This document shows positions 32,438-41,752 of a DNA stretch of 64,000 bases, one piece after another. Position 1 is the stretch's first letter. Each line of letters begins with the position of its first letter. Both the position numbers and the translations under genes were made by a program. Source of the stretch: Ga0077555 sp031406575 (GTDB lineage Bacteria > Pseudomonadota > Alphaproteobacteria > Rhizobiales > Hyphomicrobiaceae); contig JANOHP010000181.1 in assembly GCA_031406575.1 (NCBI GenBank), positions 8,399-72,398 of the forward strand, in the 5' to 3' direction. A model generated the notes under the pieces. The model did no database searches and had not been told where the DNA came from. It saw only the letters and a program-made list of their open reading frames with translations.

Positions 32438-34732
32438 TCATCTCTGCATAGCGCGCCAGATCCGTTCGGGCGTGGCGGCGCCATTGATGTGCGGCGCATC
32501 GAATGGCGCCAGCGCATCGTAGATCGCGTTGCCGATGGCGGGGAACGCGGCGATGGCCCCGCTTTCGCCGCTGCCTTTGACGCCGAGCGGATTGGTCGTG
32601 CAGCGCGTCGCGTTGAATGACAGACTGAACGTCGGCAGATCGGAGGCGCGGGGTAGCGCGTAGTCCATGAACGAGCCCGTTGCGGGCTGGCCCGACTCCG
32701 CATCGAACACGGCCTGTTCGGATATCGCTTGACCCACGCCTTGTGCGATCGCGCCGTGCGCTTGGCCGGCCGCGATCATCGGATTGACGAGCACGCCGTA
32801 ATCATCCACCGCCGTGTAACGGGCGAGCGTCAACGCGCCGGTCTCGCGATCGATTTCGACCTCGACGACGTGCGTGCCGTTGGGGAAGGTCAGCCATTCG
32901 CGCGTCCAAGTGTAATAGGTGTCGAGTGGTTCGTTGCGGGCGCGCGCCTGGGCGGCGAGGTCGAGCAGCGCGATGGCGCGGTTCGTGCCGGCAACCTTGA
33001 AGTGGCCGTCCTCGAAACGAATGTCGGTCTCCGCCGCGTCCAGCACCTGGGCCGCAAGCCGCGTGCCTTTGGCGATGATGCCGTCGCAGGCGCGCCAGAT
33101 GGCGGTGCCGCCCATGAAAGTCGACCGCGAGCTACCCGAGCCCCCACCGATGGCAATGAGGTCGGTATCGCCCTGGCGAAAACGCACCAGGTTCATATCG
33201 GGGAGACCAAGCCGCTCATTGAGGATTTGGGGAAACGTCGTCGCGTGGCCCTGACCGACGCTGTGCGTGCCCGTAATCAGCGACACCGTGCCGTCGTCCT
33301 CGAAACGGATATCGACGTTTTCGTGCGGTGAGCCGCCGGTGCCCTTGATGTGATAGGCATACCCCAGCCCGCGCAACCGGCCGTTTGCCTCACTGGCGCG
33401 GCGGCGCGCAGGAAATCCCGCGACATCGGCCTCCGCCAACGCGCGATCGAAGGTCTCGGGAAACGCGCCGCTGTCGACAATCTGGTCGAACGCATTCGTC
33501 ATCGGCATGGCATCGCGCGGCACCATATTGAGCCGGCGGAGCGCGGCGCGGTCGAAGCCGCAGGTGCGAGCCGCCACGTCGATCAAGCGCTCGATGATGT
33601 TGACGGCTTCCGCAAAGCCAGGCCCCCGCGTGACGCCGATCGGCGTCGTGTTGGTCAGCACACCCGCGATGCGCAGCGCGATGGCGGGAATCCGATACAC
33701 GGTGCCCGGCAGGTGAATGTACTGATAGGTCTGCACGCCGCCCGCCATCGTCAGATAGGCGCCGACGTTGGCCGTGCTGTCGACGCGCAACGCGAGGAAG
33801 CGTCCCTCCCGGTCGAGCGCCAGATGCGCTTCGGCCTGCTGATCGCGCGACTGATGATCGGCCAGGAACACCTCACTGCGCGTGGCGATCCACTTGACCG
33901 GCCGCCCCATGAGCTTGGCCGCCCACAGTATCAGCACGTATTCGGCATAGACATAATTCTTCGCGCCGAAATTGCCGCCCACGTCGGGGGCGATGAAGCG
34001 CACGGCTTGCGATGTCGTGCCGAGTGCGCACGCCACGTGATCGCGAATGATGTGGATGTTCTGGCTCGAAACGTGCGCGGTATAGCGGTTCTGCGTGGCA
34101 TCGAAGGTGCCGACAATGCCGCGCGGCTCCATCGGGTTGGTGATGACGCGGTGATTGTCGAGTGTCAACGTCGCCACGTGCGCGGCGGCAGCGAACGCGG
34201 CATCGACGGCGGTGGCATCGCCCGTCAGCCAATCGAAACAGACGTTGTTTTGCACCTCAGCCGCAATTCGAGGCGCATTCGCCGCGCGCGCCGCCGTCGG
34301 CGTCACGACGGCGTCGACAGGCCGGTAGCCCACCTCGATCGCCTCGGTGGCAGCGATCGCCTGCTCGAGCGTCTCCGCGACCACGAGGGCCACGGGCTCG
34401 CCCACGTAGCGAACTTTGTCGACCGCCAGCAGTGGCTGGGGCAGGAAGGCGAACGGCTCTCCAGTTTTGACGTTGGCCTCCATCGAGGGGCGCAGCGCCT
34501 TCAAGCCGTCGCGCGCGCATTCGGCCGCCGTGAGCATCGCCAGCACACCGGGCAATCGCCGGGCGGCGCCCGTAGTGATCGTGGTGAGTGTCGCATGAGC
34601 GTGGGGTGAGCGCAAAACGGCGGCGTGCGCCAAGCGGGGAAACCGCAAATCGTCGAGATAACTCCCCTGCCCGGTAATGAACCGTTCGTCTTCACGCCGC
34701 TTGGGCGCGTCGCCGATTTTCGGGGCGGTCAT
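32438..34732 (-). CDS. Xanthine dehydrogenase family molybdopterin-binding subunit
   Basis: The large, molybdenum-cofactor-binding subunit of an enzyme that hydroxylates or oxidises a heterocycle, aldehyde or similar compound. The 764-residue protein begins RREDERFITGQGSYLDDLRF as in CO-dehydrogenase-type enzymes, has DVGGNFGAKNYVYAE and ends with the catalytic GSGESGAIAAFPAIGN, whose Glu acts as base. The AYxCSFR loop of true CO dehydrogenase is absent; VTRGPGFAEAVN occupies the equivalent loop. The FAD and [2Fe-2S] subunits usually encoded beside it are missing. ATG 34732 is chosen; longer starts are unlikely. Confidence 0.9.
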   Translation of the reverse strand: MTAPKIGDAPKRREDERFITGQGSYLDDLRFPRLAHAAVLRSPHAHATLTTITTGAARRLPGVLAMLTAAECARDGLKALRPSMEANVKTGEPFAFLPQPLLAVDKVRYVGEPVALVVAETLEQAIAATEAIEVGYRPVDAVVTPTAARAANAPRIAAEVQNNVCFDWLTGDATAVDAAFAAAAHVATLTLDNHRVITNPMEPRGIVGTFDATQNRYTAHVSSQNIHIIRDHVACALGTTSQAVRFIAPDVGGNFGAKNYVYAEYVLILWAAKLMGRPVKWIATRSEVFLADHQSRDQQAEAHLALDREGRFLALRVDSTANVGAYLTMAGGVQTYQYIHLPGTVYRIPAIALRIAGVLTNTTPIGVTRGPGFAEAVNIIERLIDVAARTCGFDRAALRRLNMVPRDAMPMTNAFDQIVDSGAFPETFDRALAEADVAGFPARRRASEANGRLRGLGYAYHIKGTGGSPHENVDIRFEDDGTVSLITGTHSVGQGHATTFPQILNERLGLPDMNLVRFRQGDTDLIAIGGGSGSSRSTFMGGTAIWRACDGIIAKGTRLAAQVLDAAETDIRFEDGHFKVAGTNRAIALLDLAAQARARNEPLDTYYTWTREWLTFPNGTHVVEVEIDRETGALTLARYTAVDDYGVLVNPMIAAGQAHGAIAQGVGQAISEQAVFDAESGQPATGSFMDYALPRASDLPTFSLSFNATRCTTNPLGVKGSGESGAIAAFPAIGNAIYDALAPFDAPHINGAATPERIWRAMQR

Positions 34733-34883
34733 GGGCAATTCATTCGTGTTCGAGGGTCGACAACGCATCTGCCGACGACACCGACAGCAGGGAACGCGAT
34801 CAGTAGGTCTCACCATGCTGCCACGAGCGGCGGGGTGGGTCCATCTCAGGAACGGGCTGCGCCACGTGCACGACGCAAACCCG

Positions 34884-34978
34884 TGTCATCCCGGGGCTTG
34901 CCCCCCCGGGATCCACCGCTCCGCGAGTTCCGGAGCCCGAGGGTACGCTGGATTTCGGCAATAAATGCCGGGATGACA
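34884..34978. repeat. REP-type double palindrome with TGTCATCCCGG ends
   Basis: Outer 11-bp perfect arms TGTCATCCCGG (34884-34894) and CCGGGATGACA (34968-34978) enclose a CCGGGGCTTGCCCCCCCGG hairpin. It belongs to the same dispersed family as the element at 29507. Confidence 0.7.
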
Positions 34979-34987
34979 GTGAGGCCT

Positions 34988-36633
34988 CTACCCGAACCGC
35001 ATCTCGCGATAGCCGTTGGCGGCGACGGCGTCGCACCAGGCACGATAGGCGGGTGCGCTGCCGCTGTAGCGGGCGATGATGCGGGTCTGTTTGCCGTCGA
35101 CGTTGGAGTTGATGCCGGTCATCCACGAGTCGATCTCGTTGGACAACAAGCCCTCGCCCATCTTTTTGACGTTGTCGGTCCAGGCCGACACGGCTTCGGG
35201 TTTGGGGTCGACGCTGACGAGCTTTTTCTGCGTCATGTGGCGCAGCAGGTCCGTCACCCATTCCACGTTGTACTCGATGCTGCGGGGAATGTTGCCCAGG
35301 GCCGTGTGGGGTCCCACCAGCATCAGCATGTTGGGGAAGCCCTGCACCTGCACCCCCATGAATGTTTCCGGCCCACCCTTCCACTTGTCCTTCAGGGAGC
35401 GGCCACCCGCGCCACGAATGTCGATGCGATCGAAGCTGCCGGTGATGGCGTCGAACCCCGTCGCATAAATGATGATATCGAAGTCGAAGGTACGCTCGGT
35501 CGTGCGCAATCCCGTCGGCGTGATGCGCTCGATCGGCGTGTCCTTGATGTCGACGAGTTCGACATTGGGCTGGTTGTAGACTTCGAAATACCGCGTTTCC
35601 ATGGGTACGCGGCGGGTGCCGAAGCCGTGGTCCTTGGGGATCAGCTTCTCGGCGACTTTCGGATCGTGCACGCGCGCGCGGATTTTGCGCGCCATGAAAT
35701 CGCTGACGAGGGCGTTGGCGCGGTGATCCGTCAGCATGTCGCGGAAATTGCCCTGCCACATGGCAAATCCGGGCGTCGCATAGAGCCGCTCCAGCGTCGC
35801 TTCGCGCTCCTCGTCCGTGACGTCGAAAATGCTGCGTGGATCGGGCGTGTGCAGGAAGCAGGCGAAGGTCTCCTTGCAGCGCTTGAACATCTCGGGATAG
35901 TTGGCCTTGATCTTGGCCTGCGTGTCTTCGTCGATCTTCGCGTTGTGCAGCGGCTTGCACCAGTTGGGCGTGCGCTGAAAGACGGTCAGGTGGCCGGCCG
36001 TCTTGGCGACCTCCGCAATCGTCTGCACGCCGGTTGCCCCCGTGCCGATGACGGCGACCCGCTTGCCCTCGAACGACACCGGCTCGTGCGGCCAGTTGGC
36101 CGTGTGGAACGACGGGCCCTTGAATGTTTCCACGCCCTCGACGCGCGGCATCGTCGGGGCGGACAGCGGACCAATCGCTGTGATGAGGAAGCGCGATGTG
36201 AAGCGTCGGCCGTCCTGCAGGGTCACGTCCCAGCTTCGGGTGTGCTCCTGGTAGTGCGCCGACGTTACTCGGGCGCGACACTCGATGTCGCGGCGCAAGT
36301 CGAACTTGTCGGCAACGGTATTGAGATAGCGCAAAGTTTCGGGCTGGGCCGAAAAATGCTCCGACCAGTTCCACTCCGCCAGCAGTTCTGGTGAGAACGA
36401 GTAGCGTAGGAGTAGCTTTCCGAGTCGAACCGTGCGCCCGGATAGCGGTTCCAATACCACGTGCCGCCGACGCCGGTGCCCGCTTCCAGTACGCGCACGC
36501 GCAATCCCAACTCGCGCGCACGATAGAGCTGGTAGAGCCCGGAAATTCCAGCCCCTATGACGATGACGTCGTAATCGAACGCTGGAGCCGCCGCTGCGGT
36601 CGTCCCGTTCGTGGAATTCTGAGCGCCAGCCAT
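34988..36633 (-). pseudogene. Flavin-containing / Baeyer-Villiger-type monooxygenase, frameshifted
   Basis: NADPH- and FAD-dependent monooxygenases of this type oxidise ketones or heteroatoms. ATG 36633 opens a frame with the FAD motif VIVIGAGISGLYQLYRAREL and GVGGTWYWNRYPGARFDSES. At about 36404 one base is missing: the frame reads SYSYATRSHQN, while the next frame continues as YSFSPELLAEWNWSEHF and runs to 34988. That part carries FxGxxxHTxxWP (FKGPSFHTANWP), the NADPH motif VAVIGTGATGVQ and YATGFDAITGSF. With one base restored the protein is about 548 aa and complete. This is either a recent inactivation or a sequencing error. Confidence 0.85.
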
Positions 36634-36708
36634 GATCGCGTGGTCCTCGTTTGCAGATGTGTGGGTTTCGACCGACTCTAAGGGGCCGGTGAGCGGCGCG
36701 GCAAGGGC

Positions 36709-37299
36709 TCATTCCTTCGGTGCGGCTGTGACGGAGGCCAGCACCACTCGTGCCGACATTACGCGCAACGTCGCGCCTGTAGGGCCGCGCATCCGTATGG
36801 CGTGATCGGGAGCGAGTGAGAAGGCCTGGCCCTGGATTTCGACGTCTGCGGCCTCCGCCGCCGCGTGCACGACGTGATCGCCGGGTGGGCACCGCAAGGT
36901 CTCGCCCGCCACGCCGACCCGCAGATCGATCGTGAAGCGACGCTGGTCGGCGATGAGATTGGCGACCTCGACCGCACCCTCCTCCAATCGCGTCGTGATG
37001 GGTGTGCCGCCGTCGTACCGGACGGGACGGAACGGCTGTCGCAGATCGATCTCGCCCGTCGGCGTAATGAGCACGAGGCCCCGCCCTCGGATCACCACCT
37101 GCCAGCGCTCGTAGCCGGTCAAATCCGAGAACGGGCCTTCGGCGACGATCTGCGTTCGCCCGTAATGCCACGCCAATCCATTTCCGTCGGGGCCGTCCCA
37201 GCCGCCACCTTCGTGCACGATGTCGACGAGCACACCACCCCCGTTCTTCCAGGGGATGTGGTGGTAGTGCGCGGGATCGAGGGGTTGAATGTCGGCCAT
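36709..37299 (-). CDS. hutD: HutD family protein
   Basis: A small cupin-type protein associated with histidine utilisation in proteobacteria, thought to limit hut expression or activity; the mechanism is not established. The 196-residue protein starts at ATG 37299 (MADIQPLDPAHYHHIPWKNG) with GGAG seven bases upstream and has the family WKNGGG start and a cupin-like second half. No hutHUI genes are next to it here. It lies between the frameshifted monooxygenase and purH. Confidence 0.85.
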   Translation of the reverse strand: MADIQPLDPAHYHHIPWKNGGGVLVDIVHEGGGWDGPDGNGLAWHYGRTQIVAEGPFSDLTGYERWQVVIRGRGLVLITPTGEIDLRQPFRPVRYDGGTPITTRLEEGAVEVANLIADQRRFTIDLRVGVAGETLRCPPGDHVVHAAAEAADVEIQGQAFSLAPDHAIRMRGPTGATLRVMSARVVLASVTAAPKE

Positions 37300-37346
37300 G
37301 TTCACTCCCGAAACGTCCGCATGAGCCTCGTGCTGCAGTCCCGCAG

Positions 37347-38933
37347 TCAATGCCGAAAATGGCGCATCCCTGTGAAGACCATGGCGAGGTCCTGCGCATC
37401 GGCGGCGGCGATGACTTCGGCGTCGCGCATCGAACCGCCGGGTTGAATGACCGCTGTCGCGCCAGCCTCGGCGGCAGAAATCAAGCCGTCCGCGAACGGG
37501 AAGAACGCATCGGAGGCGACCACGGACCCCTTCACATCCAGGCGCGCCAGCTCCGCCTTGATGACGGCGATGCGGGACGAATTCACCCGGCTCATCTGCC
37601 CCGCCCCGACCCCGATCGTGGCGCCGTCGCGCGCATAGACGATGGCGTTCGACTTGACATACTTGGCAACCGTCCAGGCAAACGTCAGGTCTGCTAGTTC
37701 GGCCGCGCTCGGCTGGCGTTTGCTGACGACTTTCAGATCAGCCCAAAGCGCCAGATCGGCCTCTTGCACGAGCAGGCCCCCCGTAACCTTTTTCCAGTCC
37801 AGTCGGCGCGCCAACGAGCCCGCAAGTGCTCCCGTCACGAGCAGGCGCACGTTCTTCTTGGCGGCAATGGCGGCTTCTGCCTCCGGCGTCACCGACGGCG
37901 CGACGATCACCTCGACGAACTGGCGATCGACGATGGCCGACGCCGTCGCTGCATCCAACGCGCGATTGACCGCAATGATGCCGCCGAACGCCGATTCCGG
38001 ATCCGTCCGAAAAGCGCGATCGTAAGCCGCCTCGAGCGTATCGGCAACGGCGACCCCGCAGGGATTGGCGTGCTTGACGATAACGCAGGTCGGCCGCTCG
38101 GCGAACGCGCTGATGCACTCGAGCGCGGCATCGGTGTCGGCGATGTTGTTGTAAGACAGTTCCTTGCCCTGCACTTGGCGCGCAGTCGCGACCGACCCCG
38201 CGGGCGCATCGCCGGCCACATAGAACGCGCCCGACTGATGGGGATTTTCGCCGTAGCGCAGGTCTTGGGCCTTGCGCAGTTGTACCGTGAAGGTGCGTGG
38301 AAACGCGGCGGGGGTCTCACCCTCGGGCGCCTCGACGACGCCCCCCAGCCAATTGGAAATCGCCGCATCGTAAGCCGCCGTGCGCGCGAATGCCGTCTGC
38401 GCCAGCTCGCGCCGCAGGGCTGGCGTCGTGCCGCCCGCATTGGCACTCATGGCGTCGAGCAGTCGCCCATAGTCGGCCGGATCGACGACGACGGTGACGG
38501 CGGCGTGGTTCTTGGCGGCCGCGCGGATCATCGCGGGGCCGCCGATGTCGATGTTCTCGACGCAGTCGGTATAGGGCGCGCCTTTGGCGACCGTTGCCTC
38601 GAACGGATAGAGGTTGACCACCAGCAGATCGATGGGTGCGATCCCGTGGGCGCGGGCCGCCGCCTCGTGTTCGCCATTGCCGCGCACCGCGAGCAAACCG
38701 CCATGCACCTTGGGATGCAGGGTCTTGAGGCGCCCATCCATCATTTCGGGAAAGCCCGTGTGCTCCGATACGTCGACCACCGCTAGTCCCGCCTCGTTCA
38801 GTGCTGCCGCCGTGCCGCCCGTCGACAACAGCTCGACGCCGTGGCCGCTGAGCGCCCGTGCGAGCTTGAGGATACCGGTCTTGTCGGAGACGGACAGCAG
38901 CGCGCGGCGAATGGGGTGTGAATCGGCGGTCAC
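37347..38933 (-). CDS. purH: Bifunctional AICAR formyltransferase / IMP cyclohydrolase
   Basis: Performs the last two steps of purine synthesis, formylating AICAR with 10-formyl-THF and closing the ring to IMP. GTG 38933 is taken as start because AAAGGAG lies seven bases upstream; it gives 528 aa (VTADSHPIRRALLSVSDKTG), the usual length. The N-terminal cyclohydrolase domain shows LLSTGGTAAAL and HPKVHGGLLA; the formyltransferase domain shows the active-site Lys-His in VIVKHANPCG. The 46-bp gap to the heparinase-like gene upstream suggests co-transcription. Confidence 0.96.
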   Translation of the reverse strand: MTADSHPIRRALLSVSDKTGILKLARALSGHGVELLSTGGTAAALNEAGLAVVDVSEHTGFPEMMDGRLKTLHPKVHGGLLAVRGNGEHEAAARAHGIAPIDLLVVNLYPFEATVAKGAPYTDCVENIDIGGPAMIRAAAKNHAAVTVVVDPADYGRLLDAMSANAGGTTPALRRELAQTAFARTAAYDAAISNWLGGVVEAPEGETPAAFPRTFTVQLRKAQDLRYGENPHQSGAFYVAGDAPAGSVATARQVQGKELSYNNIADTDAALECISAFAERPTCVIVKHANPCGVAVADTLEAAYDRAFRTDPESAFGGIIAVNRALDAATASAIVDRQFVEVIVAPSVTPEAEAAIAAKKNVRLLVTGALAGSLARRLDWKKVTGGLLVQEADLALWADLKVVSKRQPSAAELADLTFAWTVAKYVKSNAIVYARDGATIGVGAGQMSRVNSSRIAVIKAELARLDVKGSVVASDAFFPFADGLISAAEAGATAVIQPGGSMRDAEVIAAADAQDLAMVFTGMRHFRH

Positions 38934-38979
38934 GAATGCACTCCTTTGGGAGACGGGCTGCGGGCCGGATCGGCGCGCG

Positions 38980-40728
38980 TTAGCACGATTGGTCGCCCGG
39001 CGAAACCCGTGCGGTGGCGGTCGCAACGATCTCGACGGGGCTGTCGTGTGGCCTATCGACGGCCGTCAGCGACCACGACACGGTCGTCTCTCCCGGACAG
39101 GTGCCCCGCAGCACGATCTGCCGGCCGGGGCGCGGCCCGGCGATATCGGCCCAGTCGGTACTGGCTTCGATCGTCAGGCGCGCACCTGTCACCTCGAAGG
39201 TCCAGGCCGGATCGGCAGACCCCAGCTCGAGGAGCGCGGCTTGGCCATCCGCGTGTGATCGCGCACCCACATCGGGGCCGAGGTGGAAATGGATGGCGAA
39301 CGGCAGATCGAGGGGCAAACGCAGCACGCCCGATCGACCACCCAGCCGATCTGTGCCCTCGAGCCGACGGCCATCGCGCGCCAGCGTCAGGTGGCGCTCG
39401 TGCAGGATGGCGGTATCTGCCACGTATCCGTCGTGCCGCGCCTCGAGCGTGGTGCCGGCGCCATCGTCACGAACCGCCGCCGCCACTTCTGCAGGTCCGC
39501 GCAGGGGTTGCGCGCCCAAAAGTTGTTCCAACCCGGCCGACTCGACCAGTCGCGCCGACGATCTGGCATCGAGCGCCAAAGTGTTGTGGCTGGCCGTCGA
39601 ACGCGGCGCATGGCCCCCCTGGTGAAAGCCGGCGGCCGGGGCACCGCAATTGCGCAGAATGGACGTTGCGCCCCAACTCATCTCGAACGACAGACAGCCT
39701 GCATGCGCGGCGGACGCGTATTCGAGGGGTGGTGGCCGACCCACATCGACGAGCACAATGGCCTCACCGCTCGCGAGCCGGGCATAGCCGCCCAAGGTCT
39801 CGACGCTGCCCACGGCGTCGCGGTGGCGATCGAAGGCCACGACGGCGCCCAGCGTGTCGGGGCGATTTGGCCCCATGCCATTGAACCGGGCCAGAGTGCC
39901 ATCCCCGAGCCGCATGTGCTCCAGAAACCGAAAGAGGCGATCGGTCACCTCGGCCAGCGCCTGGGGCTCGCGTCCGATGGCGCGATACAAGCCGCGCAGG
40001 GGCAGGAGTTGGACGAGAATATCGAGACCATCACTCGGATTGCGGCTGATGTGGCTGCCGTCGGGTCCAATTTGGCGGCCGAGTTCAGCCTGCAACTCCC
40101 CCTCGAGGCGGGTGACATGGCGCTCCGCCGCCTCGATGGCGAGGGCCGCTTTGACGAGCGCAATGGCGCACATGGCGCGATCGACGCCCGGGGCCGCTTC
40201 GTGGCGGGTGGCATCGAGCCGTCGAATTTGTCGCCCGAGGCTGCGCAGAACCGCGCGGTATTGGGCGGGCTCGGCGTCGTCGAGCAGCAGCGTCGCGTTG
40301 ACGAGCCACGCGGTGATACGGTTGGCCAACACGACCGGGCGCCAGGGCAGTCCCTGCGGCGTTCGATGGCGGTCGATCCAGTCGGCCACCGCCCGGCGCG
40401 CAAATTCGACAGCGCGAGGGTTGCAGTCGGCTCGCAGATGGCCGAGCCAGGAGAAGCCGTGCAGGTCCGCGAGCCAATGAGGCTCCGCAGTCGTGATCGC
40501 AAACGGGGAGCCCCGACCAACTGTGACGGCGTGCCCGCCGAGCCCGAACAGGCCGTCCGAGACCTCGCGCAGGAAACTCGGATCGGGCATGAAGAGGTCG
40601 TTGGGAATCAGGGCGAGGCGACCGATCGCCGAGGGCATGACGCCCCAGCCCGCCAGCGCGCTGCGCCATGGGCCCGTCATGCGGACTTTTCCGATCCGCA
40701 GCCGCTCCGCCATGCGCGACGGCATCAT
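38980..40728 (-). CDS. Heparinase II/III family protein
   Basis: A polysaccharide-lyase-like protein of 582 aa, with an alpha-toroid N-terminal half and a beta-sandwich C-terminal half. It carries the WLADLHGFSWLGHLRAD and DGSHISRNPSDGLDIL segments (candidate catalytic His/Asn region) and SHNTLALDARSSA typical of the second domain. In many alphaproteobacteria such a gene sits directly before purH, as here. Its true substrate is unknown; there is no clear signal peptide, so a cytoplasmic or unusual location is possible. The start is ATG 40728, with an adjacent ATG at 40725. Confidence 0.88.
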   Translation of the reverse strand: MMPSRMAERLRIGKVRMTGPWRSALAGWGVMPSAIGRLALIPNDLFMPDPSFLREVSDGLFGLGGHAVTVGRGSPFAITTAEPHWLADLHGFSWLGHLRADCNPRAVEFARRAVADWIDRHRTPQGLPWRPVVLANRITAWLVNATLLLDDAEPAQYRAVLRSLGRQIRRLDATRHEAAPGVDRAMCAIALVKAALAIEAAERHVTRLEGELQAELGRQIGPDGSHISRNPSDGLDILVQLLPLRGLYRAIGREPQALAEVTDRLFRFLEHMRLGDGTLARFNGMGPNRPDTLGAVVAFDRHRDAVGSVETLGGYARLASGEAIVLVDVGRPPPLEYASAAHAGCLSFEMSWGATSILRNCGAPAAGFHQGGHAPRSTASHNTLALDARSSARLVESAGLEQLLGAQPLRGPAEVAAAVRDDGAGTTLEARHDGYVADTAILHERHLTLARDGRRLEGTDRLGGRSGVLRLPLDLPFAIHFHLGPDVGARSHADGQAALLELGSADPAWTFEVTGARLTIEASTDWADIAGPRPGRQIVLRGTCPGETTVSWSLTAVDRPHDSPVEIVATATARVSPGDQSC

Positions 40729-40926
40729 CGCAGGGCCCTCTCGACGGCCCGATGGCGCGCGCGCATACGCGTGGTGTCGTATCGGCAGACGTTTGGGGGA
40801 TCGCGCTCACATCGGGGGATCATCGCCCTGCGATAGCTTTCCCCGCGCGCGCGGGCAAGCCAGACCGCACGACGCTGTGGGTAAGGCTGGCGGGCAGCGA
40901 CCGGAAATTGCCGCACCATCGAGAGA

Positions 40927-41733
40927 TCACGCGAGAGCTGCGACAATCTGGCGGACCACGAAGTCGACGCGGGGCGGCACGGGAACGGGGTTGCCCAGGC
41001 ATTCGAACACCGGCTCTCCCTCGAGCCACCGGCGCTCGCTGTCGGGATCTCTCAGCGCAATGGCGAGGGCTGCGGACAACTCGTAAGCGGCGTCCGGCAG
41101 CCCCACAGTTCGCAAGGCGCCCAGCAGAACGACATGGGCTGTGCCCGCATGGGCGAGATGGGCCGAAGACACCTCGATCCGCTCGGCCATGTTGTGGCCA
41201 TCGAATTCCTCGAGGCAGCCCTGAAGGTCGAGGGACGTGGTCTGTCGGCAGACCAATGGCCGCGCCGCATAGGCCCCGCAGCGCCCCTCGACGAGGACAG
41301 GACAGGGCAACTTGAGTCCAACACGCTCCTTCGGGTCCAACCCGATCAGCGGCACACAGCGAGCGATCACGGCCGCCCTGTCGAGGCCGGGTTCACGCGA
41401 GGCGCGAATGGCGCTGGCCAATAAAAACACCTCGGGGGCGACCGCCCCGACGAACTGGTGGCAGCAGTAGCTGCACCCCTCCCGGCAGGCGATGACGGCG
41501 CCCGAGGGCCGGGCGCGCAGCGAGGCCTCGCACAGATCATGAACCAAAGCGGCGGCGGCGCTGGCGCGCCGGGGATTGGCGGTGTCGGCGATCGTCGTGG
41601 CGACGACGCGGGCCACGGCCAGAACGTCCGCTTTCTTGGGTTCAGGCGGCAAGCCAGCGCTCAGCACCTTGGCGCCCAACTTTGCCTGCTCGCGGGCCTC
41701 CTTGCGGCGTTGTTGACGCGACCCGTCCGTCAT
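40927..41733 (-). CDS. YkgJ family cysteine-cluster protein
   Basis: A 268-residue protein of the YkgJ (zinc- or iron-chelating, formerly UPF0153) family. It has the CxxxCxxCC cluster (CREGCSYCCHQF) around residue 85 and the partner motif CPVLVEGRCGAYAARPLVCR. These cysteines probably bind a metal or Fe-S cluster; the biochemical role is unknown. ATG 41733 has a strong GGAGGGG upstream. It starts 19 bp after the stop of the radical SAM gene, so the two are almost certainly one operon and may cooperate. Confidence 0.88.
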   Translation of the reverse strand: MTDGSRQQRRKEAREQAKLGAKVLSAGLPPEPKKADVLAVARVVATTIADTANPRRASAAAALVHDLCEASLRARPSGAVIACREGCSYCCHQFVGAVAPEVFLLASAIRASREPGLDRAAVIARCVPLIGLDPKERVGLKLPCPVLVEGRCGAYAARPLVCRQTTSLDLQGCLEEFDGHNMAERIEVSSAHLAHAGTAHVVLLGALRTVGLPDAAYELSAALAIALRDPDSERRWLEGEPVFECLGNPVPVPPRVDFVVRQIVAALA

Positions 41734-41752
41734 GACACCCCTCCGCGGGCCA

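Noticed and set aside
32438..34732. Aerobic carbon monoxide dehydrogenase (CoxL)
   Set aside because: The N-terminus resembles CoxL, but the diagnostic AYxCSFR active-site loop is missing and coxM/coxS are not adjacent.
36640..37399. Extension of the monooxygenase frame upstream of 36633
   Set aside because: It reads through hutD in the wrong frame; the real N-terminus is the ATG at 36633 in the other frame before the frameshift.
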